A stretch of 64,000 bases of DNA from Cyanoderma ruficeps (GCA_008694505.1 VZDJ01004378.1:15803645-15867644), one strand, 5' to 3'; counted from the first letter of the stretch, positions 26,180 through 38,085 are shown. Program-made: numbers and translations. Notes: generated from the letters alone by a model not told the origin.

Positions 26180-27910
26180 GGCTGAAATATCTCTTTAAAA
26201 ATGACTAATGCTTATATTAGAGAGGGATATAATATTGCTAGTGCAGTTCTTGCTTCATCTCTGCTCTGTCAATGTAGTCACATTATTCAGGGCCAATCTC
26301 TGATCTCAGGTTTGAAGAGTTATTTGCCACACAACAACCATGGGAAAAGAGGAGAAAAATGAAAAAATGAATCACCCACATTCTGCTTGAATTCAGATCT
26401 CAGATTTCCCACATCCTGGTATTTAATTTCTCACAGAGTTACCAATGGTTGATCTCACGGCAGGATTAGTGGGAAGAAAAATGAGAGCTCCATTGAAACC
26501 AGACTTGAGTGTGGAAGGAAGGAACATGTGAGCTCTAGGACCTGGGAGATATCAGATTCAGGGTAGTGAATTGCTTCCACCCCCTCCCCTTCCCTGATTC
26601 TCAGGCTTATTTTGAAGCAAATTCTGGAAACTGAAATCAGAACAGCAAAGACACAGTAAGTTAGGGGGGTCACACATCGCTTCAATAGCCCCCTGAGAAC
26701 TGTGTTATATAGTGAGGCATTAACTGTAATTTATATTAGTATTTTTTTATGTTTAGACAGAGGAGAACATATTAACATTGAGGTATAAATTGCAGTAAAT
26801 CTGTCTCAGTTGTAAAATAAACATGTTTTGAACACACGTTTCCACCAGAATACCTTCTCTGATTTGATTATAGAATGTATATGTGTTCAAATGGAAAAGA
26901 AATTCTCATAAAAGATTCTGTAATCAAAAGGAAATCATCATTATCCATTAAACTGAAGACCCTCACTCACTTTGAATCAGATTATCTTGCTTTGAGAAAT
27001 TAAGAGCTTTGTCCTGTGGATTGCTGCACAGATGCATCTAGAGAAGTTGGGTTGTTGCTCTACGCTGAGGAGGGCCAAACTTTCTCACACTTTCCACTAG
27101 ATTGTGTGAAATATTCAAGAAGTTGAAAAAACCTTTAAATGCATCACTCTAAATCCTTTAGGACTTGAACATACTAAGATGACAAGAAGAGTATGTCATT
27201 AAACCATAACTACCCTTTCTGGATTACCTGGTATTTGTAGATTTATTGGCAAGGTGGCTTAAATTAGGGATATATTTTTAGCCTGCAGCATTACATAATA
27301 AAATAACAGCTGAATTCTTGCAGTAAAAAAGGGAAGGGTTGGGGGGAGTTTATTAAAACCAACACGAACCTCTCTGATTTTGCTTTTTCGTCTGCACAAA
27401 GAGGTGCTCCACGGTTACACAATCAGTAAAGTTTGCGAGAGAAGCATTTCCATCGCCCCATTGTGCTCAGGAGCTGTCGCCTGCCTTTCACTGCAGACCT
27501 GCTGTTTAGTCTGAAACTGAAAATTAAACCCAGAACTTCTGCTCTCAAAGTTAAATACTTTGCATTGCTGGAAGCACGCAGCCTTGCCAGTGTCTGTGTG
27601 GCAAAATCCATGATCAAAATCTTCAGACATTTTTAAAAGCATTTTACAAGTCTGTTAAGCTTTATTGGTTTTGTTTTGATTTGGTTGGGGGGTTTTGGGG
27701 TTTTTTCCTTAAAAATCATTTTCTGAATTACACTAGAAGGTCTCATGTGAACTGTGCTGAACCAGCTCAGGGAGCCCGGCTCACTATCTAAGAAATATGT
27801 TTCTCATTTTGGAGGGCTTTTCTGAGAATGGCCAGGGCAAGGTAGAGCCTTGTATGTTAAACTCACTCCTTCAGAAACAAAAAAAACAAGGGATGAGAAA
27901 AACCAGGGGA

Positions 27911-28225
27911 GAGCGCGGAGAAGAAGGATGGCGGCGGCAGGGCCCAGGCCGAGCTCAGCACTGCCCTGCTGAGGCTGGACCGGCAGCGCGGCAAGGCCCG
28001 CTCAGCCTCGGGGCTGGCGCTCGTAAAAATGTCACCAGTGCACTTCCACGGTGAAAGGCGCTTTTATCTCCCCTTCCCACAGCCCCTTTCCAGCGGGTAC
28101 GTGGGGCTGGGCCCGGCGGCTGCTGCTTGGCCTCCCCGCATGGCTGGACCCTAATGAGGTGTGTGCGGCTCTTGGCTGCAAGCTTTCAATCTCTTTCTTA
28201 TTACTTCAAAGCTGCTGCTCCGAGG
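27911..28225. promoter_or_regulatory. CpG-island-like patch inside HMGA2 intron 4
   Basis: About twenty CpG dinucleotides fall within roughly 315 bp of GC-rich sequence, for example GAGCGCGGAG, GGCGGCGGCA, GGCAGCGCGGCAAG and GCCCGGCGGC. The flanking kilobases are AT-rich and nearly free of CpG. Such unmethylated-looking patches in bird genomes usually mark promoters or active enhancers. It includes a start-like context, AAGGATGGCGGCGG (ATG at 27928), but that frame stops after 14 codons at 27972. It could be an alternative first exon, a non-coding RNA promoter or an enhancer; the sequence alone cannot say which. Confidence 0.55.
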
Positions 28226-29285
28226 TTCAGACAAGTTTGATCACTTGGCAAAATCTCTCAGCTGGGATTTAAAAGGGAAGATGCTTTATTTTATTATTTA
28301 TCGTTGTAGATAGATAGCTCTTCCCAAACTGCTCTTGCCAGTGGCTTTGTGGTCAGAGCCGCAATGCTTTTTTAAGTGATAAAGGATTGAAGGTGAACAA
28401 CTTTTGGCAGTTGCTTCCCGTTTGTAACAAGTGGTCGTTTTAGAGGGAGAAAAAAGGAGAATAGAAATATAACAGGTCTTACTTTATTTTCCTTTTCATG
28501 TTTTAAATTTGGGGGAGGAGGGAGGAGCAAAAGGTAAATGATGCGGGTTTGACCTCCATTTCAAAGCCTCTGTAGTGTTTATCTACCCCATTAGTCCTTC
28601 CTCTGCCACTCAGCATAAAATATGCAGAGAAACTGGTGCTGTTTCAAGTACCTCAAGGGCTCAAGAGGAAGGCAGATTCGCTCAGGTACCTGTGTGGGCT
28701 CCGGTATCCTTTTGGGCTTTTCCCTCTCCAGTGCCAGAAGAAAGCAGAGCTAACAGTCACCCACAGCATTTCGGTGAACTAGGCAAGTCTAAGGCTTTTT
28801 AACATTGGCATCTACCTTCTTTCATCTAATTATGGACACAAATATTAGTGATTAGAGACTGTTATTGGAGTTTCTGCTTGCCTTACGCTGTAGTCTGGAT
28901 TTTGGCTGTGAGTGCAGAGCAGTTTACTACTCCTCCAGTTTACAGCATCCACAAGAGGTTTGTAAGAGCAGCTTCTCAAAGTTGGGGTCAGTCCAGCTCA
29001 GTTGTGTATGTTTCTAACAGCACCGCTGACTCCTTTTTCTTAATATTTTATTTCCTTCCCACCAGAAATGTTTACATATTGTAGCGTTGAAGCTCTCTAA
29101 AACAAAATACATCTCTGTCAGTGTTGCATAGCACCCGCAATTGCTTCAAGCACCATTTTCACTTTAAGTCTGTGCTTTGCAGACTTTAAATGGTGTTTCC
29201 TGCAAAATTTTTCTGACCAGTACTAAGATTTGCTGAAGATTCTCGGTCTTCTTTTAATCACATGGGAACAGTTTTTTTCAAAGTG

Positions 29286-29307
29286 TTTTGACCTGCTTAG
29301 GTCAAAA
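29286..29307. promoter_or_regulatory. everted nuclear-receptor half-sites (ER4-like)
   Basis: TTTTGACCT (29286-29294), GCTT and AGGTCAAAA (29299-29307) form a perfect 9-bp inverted repeat. It places two AGGTCA half-sites back to back with a 4-bp spacer, an arrangement that some nuclear receptor dimers can bind. Function is inferred from motif form only. Confidence 0.4.
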
Positions 29308-29325
29308 AGGCACTTGCTGTACTCA

Positions 29326-29335
29326 GGCGCCAAAA
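29326..29335. promoter_or_regulatory. E2F-like motif GGCGCCAAAA
   Basis: GGCGCCAAAA matches the E2F family consensus TTTSGCGC read on the opposite strand. It lies about 20 bp after the everted half-sites and directly before another CpG-containing stretch (CGCG at 29336). This is a motif match only. Confidence 0.35.
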
Positions 29336-29831
29336 CGCGTTTAAGAAATCTGGCCTGATGTAACTTAGACAGCTGAGTCTCAATTTCAAAAGGCTTCAGC
29401 CACACAGGCTTTGGCACTGAGCGACTTGCTGCCTTGCAGGAACCTCATTGCTGAGTTAATTTCAGCGCTGCTTTAAAATCCATGGCAAACCTGTGCACCT
29501 AAAGCTGAGGTTCATTCAAGATCATCTGTAAGAGAAATTGAGAGGCAGAACCTAAGGCAGGTACATTTAGATTAACTAAATGTCAGTCAGCCTAATTCCT
29601 GTTTCTGGAAGTTCTCAGTGTGAGCCCTCCTGGATTTATAACTCCTGTGTCAGATAATCCCTTTCTCTCAAAGTAACCAGAGATACTCATTATCACTCCA
29701 TTATATCAAACAGTTCTCCTAGTGGGAGATAAGCTAGGAGATAGAGAAATGTTTTTGATTCCCCCTTAATCTAACAGGAAGAATAGATTTGAATCTGTAT
29801 ATTAAGTAAGCTGTTCTAATTTAAAGAAGAA

Positions 29832-29899
29832 TGTCCTGTCCTGTCCTGTCCTGTCCTGTCCTGTCCTGTCCTGTCCTGTCCTGTCCTGTCCTGTCCTGT
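29832..29899. repeat. (CTGTC)n pentanucleotide microsatellite, about 13.6 copies
   Basis: A perfect 5-bp tandem repeat of 68 bp in intron 4 with no interruption, which suggests recent expansion and probable length polymorphism. The open frame through it (Met at 29831) is repeat-encoded and not a gene. Confidence 0.97.
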
Positions 29900-32465
29900 G
29901 GGAATCCTCCTAGGCAATGTCTTGGTCCCCTCCAGCTGAGCCTGTTGCTTAAGAGCCAAAACTTGGCCAATCCTGGCAAGACACTTCCTCCAGCAGAGGA
30001 AGGGGATCTGTGGAAGTGGTTTCTGTGTGTGTAAGGATGGTTAACTCTCTTTGACCTCTACCAGCTGAGTCCCAGCACAGCCCCATCAACTTCGCTCTGG
30101 CTGCCTCAGCTAGTTCACTTCCTCCAACAGCTGGGGATGTGTATTAGCCAGTAATCCCCATGAGCAGCCTTTTTGCTAGTCAAGCAGTGCTATTCCAGCA
30201 GTAAGAGGAGAGGACACACTTGATTTGCTTACTAACTATGCAGCTAAAAAACCACAGGCTGGTGACCTGCAGGAGAGCATCAGTTGTTGAGTTTATTTTC
30301 TCTACTCCCTTTCTGTCTTTCACAGAATAATTGATTATTTATATAAAAGTGGAGTGACTTTAACAGAAGAAAGCTGCATCTTCCATACAAAAAAGTTTAG
30401 GGGAGAGCCTTCTTCCTAGAAGGTAGAAAACCCATCTTGAAATATCTGCTTCAGATCAGAAAGCATGGGGATTTCAACACAAGTCTGTGTGAATTTCCAA
30501 TCCAATGCTATTGCGTGCGTGTATGCAATTTTATTAAAATTAAAAAGTTTTATTTTTGCAGTTTGTTATACATTGCCTCTCCGAGTGTGAAAACTTTGAG
30601 GACATCATGAAATCAAATTGATCTTTAGGGATATAAAGTACCCTTAGACTGCTCCCAAGAGCATTAGGCAGCTCTGCATGTGCTCACCAGCAAGCACTTG
30701 GGCATTGGTGAAGTTAAGCAGGAGCTCAGCAAGGCTGCTTGCTGGTATCTAAATATTGCTATGCCATCATGCTATGGCCAAATCTGTGGTCTTTTGAAGG
30801 CCAACATCTTTACATAACGAAGTGGGCTATTAGAGGCTAGGTCAATACATTTAAACTTACACATTTAAAGCAAGAATGTTGGTTTCCAGTCCCTACATCT
30901 CAACCCCAAACTGCCCTATCAGCTGCATCTCTCTATTTGTCTCTTAGTTTATATTTAATGTCATTTAAGTACTGAAAGTTTTACTTCCTTTTGGGGGACC
31001 TGCCTACTCACTGCTCCCGGGGCTGTCCCATGACTTAGTCTATGATTGCAGAAACAGTGGTAGAAGAAGGCAGGGGGTCTCAGAACTGCTCTGTAGCCAG
31101 AGTTTTTAACTGTCCTGTTAGGCACCAAGCTAAAGGATTTATGCTCTTTATTGCATGCTAGCAGTTGCACTGCACAGCAATTGCTTGCTTGTGGTCTGGT
31201 TGGTGTTTAGATGCAGAGTTCCTGTACTGAAATAATTCTTTAAATTCATTTTTTAATCCAGCAGTAAGAAGGGTTGTATGGCCTTTTCTCTGTATAGTCA
31301 AGGTCATCTCTTATGCCCTAATAAATCTTTCATTGTGATATATGAAATATACCTGGAACAATTTGAGTTCTGAATCCAGCTTCTGGAGTTAAACTTTGTC
31401 TTAGAGCTGAGTGACACCTGTCACTGAGCTTGCTCGTGTGCTTTGCAGGGAGTGCAGAGCTCGAAGCAGCAGATCCCACCCTAAGCTTCATGCAGAGCAA
31501 ACCTACTTGGAGTGTCTATGAGTGCTGTAAGAATTTCTAAAGCAGTTTGGTGCTTTGGCTGTGGAGCAGTCAGGATGGCACTGCCTCAGCTGGGCAGAGT
31601 CCCGGCCATGATGTCTGCTCTAGAAGCCATCTATTCCTATGCTTATATTTCAGGAGCTCCTCTGAACATATTAGCTTGCATGCCCGGGGATTTCAGACAT
31701 GTTAACAGCAGACAGTGGTTCACAGTTTGCAAATTGCTCTTGTCAGCAGTTCTTTTTGACGTATCTATTCAAGCATACCCTTTGGGCTTAGAAGGCAGCC
31801 AGCAAAATCTGTGCCAATAGCTAATACTTCATCATAAAATAAAACTCTAGCAAATTCAGAGGCTCCATATGCAGCATTACTGTGATCCTGCCGTTCATTT
31901 CACATAATGGGTTTTAGGGTTTTTTTTTTAATCTGCAGGTCAGAAATTCGTGAGCAGAAGGTGAGAAAACTGAATTGGCGCTGAGTTTCATTGGGGCCAA
32001 GACATTTGGGCTTGAAGTTTTGCCCATGATATTAGAACAGAACAAACATTTTTACAAAAATGCCACAGCTACCTTTCTGCAGGTGGGGGAATGTTCCTCT
32101 CAAAACACCAACCATTTTCATCATCAGGTTCTGTTGTTATCAGTTTGTGAGGGTCCACCAAAAAGAATGCAGAGGACATACAAAGACCAAATCAAGTATG
32201 TCTGTTCTTCAGGCCACTAGGATGCTACTGGCTGCTTGTAATTCCAGAAAAAATAACCGGCACCAACCAAATGTGGATCACCAAATGGAGGTCTTGGGCA
32301 GCGGGTAGTTACATTTCACCTGCACAGGGTGTCGTGGGAAGGAAGTCTCCTGGGATCAGGGGGTGACTTTGATCTGAAAAGACGCTGACATTTAAATAAT
32401 AATAATTTAAATAATGTTTGTGGCACAGCTCCATTCTGGATGGTATCACCTCTGAGGTTTAGCAA

Positions 32466-32757
32466 TGAATCACAGAATGATAGAATCATTTGTGTTGGAA
32501 GGGAGCTCTGCAGATCATCCAGTCCAACCCCCCTGCCAAGGCAGGGTCACCTAGAGCAGATGACACAGGGACATGTCCAGGTGTGGTTTCAAAGTCTCCA
32601 GAAAGCAAGACTCCATGACCTCCCTGGGCAGCCTGTTCCAGTGCTCTGCCACCCTCAGCGTAACAAAGTTCTCATATTGAGGTGAAACTTACTGTGGTTT
32701 AGTTTATGGCCATTGCTCCTCATCCTGTTGCTGGGCAGCACTGAAAAGAGTCTAGCA
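32466..32757 (-). mobile_element. CR1 LINE 3'-end fragment
   Basis: Read on the minus strand this is the 3' end of a CR1 non-LTR retrotransposon. On the + strand it opens with CACAGAATGATAGAATCATT and GTTGGAAGGGAGCTCTGC, continues through CAGTCCAACCCCCCTGCC and GCAGCCTGTTCCAGTGCTCTG, and ends near CACTGAAAAGAGTCTAGC. It is 5'-truncated like nearly all CR1 copies and has no coding capacity. It is the only recognisable transposon inside the introns in this window. Confidence 0.93.
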
Positions 32758-34082
32758 ACAGTTTGTTTTTCCACAGAGGCAAGATTTCCAAAGCAGGGAT
32801 TCAATTTCATCATTCTGGAGAGGGTTCATGGGTCCACACATCTTGACACAGCTGTTCTGTGCCCATTGGGTGTCCCAGAGGATCACAGGCATTCACACAG
32901 AGAAGGATGGCATGACACAGGACACCAGCACTTTTCTTGCATATCTTACCAGATGAGATATCCAGGGCATCTGAAACAGCCTCAGGAGCTATCTTCAGGC
33001 AACCAGATCCCACCAAGGTTGTCATATTTTAGAATTCTATATTGACTAGCCCAAATAAACATATTGGCTGCAGACAGCACTTATAACTGAAACCTGCTGA
33101 CCTGCCTCCTTTTTTTTTTTACCTTCACCAGTATTAAATCAGGGCTAACAACAGTGATACCAATCCCCTGCAGAGCAGCCGTGTTGCAGGCAGGTACCTG
33201 CTGTCAGTCATTGCAAAGTATTTGTCCTTCCTCTCCTGCTGCAGGCCAACCTCAGTGAGAGATGAGGGTCCAGGCTAGTGTCCACGTCTGCCAGCCCCTT
33301 GCTAGTGATAACCCTCAAGAAAAGGCTCCTTTAGGAGCTTTGCAGAAAGGCATCTTGCAGCTCTGTTTTGGGGAAAACACCAGCTCCCTATCACTCCTCG
33401 TTGGACAGGGTAGTTACAGCAACTCAGGGTGGAAATGGCTCTGTATGCTGTCTTTGTCATACAATATCATGCTGTGTTCTGTAGCAGCTCAAGATAAACA
33501 TACCTGTATGTGGGAGCCATGGATGACCAAGGACAGCATGTGCCAAGTAAAACTGCCTCTGCAGCAGGTCCCTGTGCCAATCAGCCCCTAAGGATACATG
33601 TATGGGGATGTACACATGGATGAATGGGGAGTCACCTGGGATATTGTCTTAGCAGCAGGAGTAAAGCCTGAGCTATGCATATGAGTGCTCGCCCTGTGAG
33701 CACTGGGTAACCCAAACCTTTTGCTTCTTGGCTCAGGGCATCCTGTGATGGTGTTGCTGAGTTTATGCTCTTCATGACTATCACAGTCTGAGTGACTTGG
33801 ATTTCTAATGTCTGCTCTAATGACCATGCTTTCCTTCTTGATTTGTTCCCTTCTCTTCAACTTTTCTGGAAGCACATGTGGTCTTACAAAGACCAGCCCC
33901 AGTTCCTCCTTCAACTTTTGACTCAGGCACTATGCCATGGGTCTTGGCAGGTCTGTGAGGACTTTAAAGTGCCTGGAGAGTGCTTACTAGGGGTCAGCAT
34001 CCTTCCTCTGAGGTGTCCAGTGCCCTTGAAAAGGTTACACAGTTTTCAAAATGCCTGTCTCACCCTCTGTCTTTTGGAAAGT

Positions 34083-34093
34083 GGGGGGGGGGN
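34083..34093. repeat. poly-G run with one ambiguous base
   Basis: Ten G bases (34083-34092) are followed by a single N at 34093. The homopolymer length is therefore uncertain. Confidence 0.95.
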
Positions 34094-36782
34094 TGCATTA
34101 TATGTCTGTATTTTGTCTTTCAGAACCTCTACTCACTTCTTCCTTTGTGTCCTTCCCCACATATATGTCTGATTTGTAGTATCCCTTTGTTTTAATTGTA
34201 GGCGCTTCAGAGCAGCGATCATGCATGACTCCATCAGTGCCTTGACAAGAAACTTACATGATAGGTTAGCTTAAAACCACTCATTTGCAACTCAGCTATC
34301 TTAGGCTTTTGCAAGGAATGAACAATCTGATTCCTTTGGAAAGCTTTTGTTCATGAAAAAAGTGTTTCCTAACACTGATGTGATTTTGAAGTCTATGAGT
34401 CTCGAATATTTTTTTAATGATTAGTTTATTATTTATATATTTGGGGGGATTAACTTGATTTTTAGTTTCTTATCCTTCCCAGTACTACTGGTACACATAT
34501 TTGCAGATACCTGTGCAGATAAGTGAAACTTCCTTCATTATGTGAACATATATAAATGTATGTAGGAAAAGCTTCTCATTGATTTTCTTGGTCACTACAG
34601 CAAGGGTTACTAGGAAAAAAAATAGTCTGAGATTCATTGTAAAAATCACTAGAGTGGGCAACTTTTTAACTAAAAAGAGCTCTCTTGTGGCCACCCTGGC
34701 TAAGCTTTGAAGTATGTCTTTTCACATACTTTGCCTCTCCCCCATCCTTCTTTATTCTGTGATCAGAAGTCTACCTTCATGGAAAATGAGTTCATCAGGT
34801 TTCAGTAGTCTCCTGACAAGCCAAGCATAAAACAAGGAGAGCTGCTGCTCTGCACCCACACGTGTGCTGCTGTCTTCCAGGAAATGACAATCAGAGGCTC
34901 AGGGCTGACCACAGTGCTGTAAGAAATTAAACGTGATCATCACCAAATATCAAAACACATTTACCTGTAATATGTTAAGAGCACAGAACCCACAGTCATA
35001 ATTTTTTAACTGAAATACTTGGCTTGGAGGCAAAACTGGGGTTTGCCACAATCATTCTGAGTTCTGAATTACCAAGGGTCAAACCAACATATTTTGCTGT
35101 GTCTCTCCACATGCAGCCCAAATTAGCCCGCTGGTAGGTGCCTGAAAATACTGTTTTTCTTCTTGACTGAAATGTTGTAACAGTCCTGTTCTGCACAGAA
35201 GATAGGCAGGAAAAATGCATTATGCATTAATGGAATTTGGTGGAGTGTGAGCTCAGTTTCCCCATTGCCACCAGAGACAGAGTAAAATTTGCTTGATCAT
35301 TTCATGAGTTGAGAATCATTTTTGTTGCAGCACTGTGAATATAACCCAGCTACAAGCGGACAGTAGTTGTTGTGAGGAAAAAATTGTTCATCTCTATGAT
35401 AGATCATGTCATGTGGAATTTAAGGATTGAAAATTCAAGGTCAGAGGGCAGCTGACACTTGATTTTGTGCTCTCTCCTCTATCCATGCCTTTGATCATGC
35501 TACATCTTTCTTTGTGCCTGGTGCTCAACAGAGTACCCCAGGGTCATGGCCTGTTTCCTTGTCAAGAGGTATAAACCTACTGGCCTAAATATCTTGAGGC
35601 CCAAGCTTTAGGAGGGGTGGTGGCATGAAGGAAGAGGGGGGAAGCATTTCCTTCATGCTTTTCACTTTTCCCACATAACCCAAAGCAGACTAAACAAAAC
35701 CAGTGTGAAATCTCATGGCTTGATGCTGCTATGGTTATATTTTTAAGCTGTCATCCATTCATTTATAGTTATGTTTATTCCCTAGATTTACAGCTTTTTT
35801 CAGCCTTTTCTTTCAGGGAGGTGCATAGGGAGGTCGAAACCTTTAGAAAGGGGAGTGCAGTAAGCAGTGGCCTATGATTAAAGCACTGTGGTTTTCCTTG
35901 ATGCCGCTCCTCTGCAGCAGTGTCACACATGGTAGCATTTAGGAGCCCTTCACAGCTGAGGTGTTTCAAACACTAATGAATGGAAGTTTCATCCTATAAG
36001 GCAAGCAAGCTTTGAGGCAAGCTTTGCTGAATGGTGTACTGTAGTGGCCTGGGAAAGGAAGAGAGTTATAAATTGTGTCAGTTAGCCACCCAGACGAAAT
36101 GAAGCCATGTGGAAAATCAAATCTATTAAAGTATGAAGACTGTTATAAGCTGTTTTAAGCTGGTCATTCTTCAAAGGTCTCAGCTGGCTGAGGAGGTGAA
36201 TTCCTCTTCTTCCTAGATCTTTTTCACGTGCTGTCTTAGGCGATGATGTTCAGTGTTTGATAAAAAACAGCTTTCCATTGACAGCCCCTTTTATTAGAAC
36301 TGCTAGTTGCCCTCAGTTCACCACCCGTGTCCTGAAAGATACTGAAGGTTTGTTTAAAAAAGCAGAATAAGAACATCACATTTGGTCAGGCTTCCTGAAG
36401 GCAAACATGAAGCAGCACTAGGGCCAATGAGGAGGAGAAGGCTTCCCAGAGCAACTGCTTAGGGCTTGTGCTCAAAATGCTTTCCATTTTCTAGCTGGTC
36501 ATGTCTGCTGGCCATAAGAGGCCCGTGACAAAGCATGGCACAGAATGCTTTTTCTTGGCATCTCCTGGAGTAGAAGAAAAAGCTGGCAAGGCAAGGTGGG
36601 GGGATCAGAGAGCAGGGTACCTTCCCTTCCTCCCCAAGGTGGCTTCCTGAGATGTCACCGGACCTGTAAAGGGCATTTTATTATCTCAAGAGGTAATTGT
36701 CAGCTGCAAGAGGGACAACTGAACTGACAGCCCAGGATGCATGGTCACCATGGTATTTATTATTCCTTTTTGTGTGTTCTAG

Positions 36783-36830
36783 GAAGAGACTGAAGAAACG
36801 TCCTCACAAGAGTCTGCAGAAGAAGACTAG
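36783..36830 (+). CDS. HMGA2: HMGA2 exon 5, coding part (acidic C-terminal tail and stop)
   Basis: Directly after the acceptor CTAG the frame reads EETEETSSQESAEED and stops at TAG (36828-36830). This is the C-terminal tail of HMGA2: 8 of 15 residues are acidic, and the serines fit casein kinase 2 sites (S-x-x-E in SSQE and SAEE). The tail modulates DNA binding by the AT-hooks and protein contacts, and it is the part lost in rearranged HMGA2 in human tumours. Phase 0 joins exactly to exon 4. The tail equals the human one as far as I know it, so selection is strong. A 132-codon open frame at 36697-37095 overlaps this exon in another phase and is a shadow. Confidence 0.97.
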   Translation, partial: EETEETSSQESAEED

Positions 36831-36850
36831 GAGATCACACCATGCAATTT

Positions 36851-36858
36851 CTACCTCA
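36851..36858 (+). promoter_or_regulatory. HMGA2: let-7 site 1 (8-mer CTACCTCA)
   Basis: A full seed match with A opposite position 1, only 20 bases after the stop codon. It is followed by TCAGCAGTTGG. This is the strongest type of let-7 site in the set. Confidence 0.92.
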
Positions 36859-37876
36859 TCAGCAGTTGGGTCTTTTGAAGGGAGAAGACACTGCCTTGAC
36901 CACTTACTTTCTATTGCCATGGTCTTTCCACTTTTGCCTGGGGGAAAAAAAAAATCACATAACCTTAAAAAGGATTTGACTAATAATCTTCTTTGTAATC
37001 CCTTCACAGTCCCAGGTCTAGTGAAAAACTGCTGTAACACAAAGGGGACACAGATTAACGATGCAACTTTTAATTACTGTTTTCTTTTTTCCTAACCTAC
37101 TAATAGTTTGTTTGAGCTGCTAAGTAAGGGTGAATGGGTCAAGAAGAGCTCCAGATCAGGTTTGTGTCATTCACTGCACTGCATATAAACAAGAAACTTG
37201 TAACATAGTCATTATAATGGGCATTGAAATAGGAAAGGCTGGGTGTGTAACACTTACACCTTGCGACACTTCCAGCAACCCACTCCCTACTTAGTGAACT
37301 CCCTGTTTTAGAACACCAAAGATAGGGATAGATACTATCCTTTTTCTTTTGTAACCTTCTTGTAGACTTGTACTTGATTTTTTTTTTAAGACTTACTGTT
37401 ATTTTGGGAAAAAAAATGAAAGCTGATCTTTCATTTCATTCAGCTGGTAATCAGAAGAAAGAAATCAACATGATAAAGGTACTTTCATTTTGCAAAAGGG
37501 AAGAAAGACAAAGATACGTTGTATAGTTACAGATACAAACATATCAGCAGCACAAGCAGTAGTAAACAAAATGAACAGTCCTTATCATCTGGATAATAGG
37601 AAGCCAGGGAGCTGGCTTTCTTAGAGACAGGAGTTTGTATGGAAACAAAAATGACTGATACCACTCTTATGCCATTAAAGAACAAGTCTTTATTGATAAA
37701 AATGTTTTAAAACATACAGAAAGGTACCTAGAAATTAATCATAAATTTATCTGAACAAAAAAAAATCCAGATTTTTGCTTCGTTTCTACTAATTCCACTT
37801 GCTCTGAACCAGTATTTTGAAAGAATTGAATCTTTCCTCACTGCTCATCAATCACAATGTAAGAACAAATACCATG

Positions 37877-37883
37877 TACCTCA
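37877..37883 (+). promoter_or_regulatory. HMGA2: let-7 site 2 (7-mer-A1 TACCTCA)
   Basis: A seed match of six bases plus A, in the context CATGTACCTCAGC. A site in the corresponding order is known in mammalian HMGA2. Confidence 0.8.
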
Positions 37884-38025
37884 GCTAAGCTCATGCATTA
37901 CTTCAAGCAATGTATTTTGACATAGGATGGTTCACTGAGCACTTCTGTGCCAGTGGCATTTCTCCATCTTTTCATTCAAAGCAGCACTTTTAGCATCAGA
38001 TGCAATATTACCCCACTATTCAATA

Positions 38026-38032
38026 CTACCTC
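38026..38032 (+). promoter_or_regulatory. HMGA2: let-7 site 3 (7-mer-m8 CTACCTC)
   Basis: A seven-base seed match in the context CAATACTACCTCTG, 143 bases after site 2. Confidence 0.88.
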
Positions 38033-38085
38033 TGATTTTTACAAATAACTCAACAGACTGATAAATACATGCTGCTATACACATT

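Larger units (their letters stand above)
17140..36782 (+). other. HMGA2: HMGA2 intron 4 (non-coding, about 19.6 kb)
   Basis: The intron starts with GTAAGA after exon 4 and ends TTTGTGTGTTCTAG before exon 5, so both splice sites are canonical GT-AG. It contains two touching palindromes (26146-26179), a CpG-rich patch (27911-28225), a small motif cluster (29286-29335), a CTGTC pentamer array (29832-29899), one CR1 fragment (32466-32757) and a poly-G run ending in an N (34083-34093). I see no exon of another gene on either strand. Frames of 100 codons or more in it, such as 18994-19347 on the minus strand and 33792-34172, have no recognisable homology. Confidence 0.9.

Noticed and set aside
27682..27708. 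G/T-rich run GGTTGGGGGGTTTTGGGG
   Set aside because: Too few G runs for a clear quadruplex, and not a vertebrate telomere repeat.
27797..28054. 85-codon frame through the CpG-rich patch, and the ATGGCGGCGG start at 27928
   Set aside because: GC-rich sequence lacks stop codons by composition; the frame from 27928 ends after 14 codons. Kept only as a possible regulatory or non-coding start.
32758..33050. Possible extension of the CR1 copy beyond 32757
   Set aside because: The CR1 consensus order is lost after GAGTCTAGC; the following sequence does not resemble CR1.
36697..37095. 132-codon open frame overlapping HMGA2 exon 5
   Set aside because: It starts in intron 4 and reads exon 5 in a different phase from EETEETSSQESAEED; the UTR part is not protein-like.
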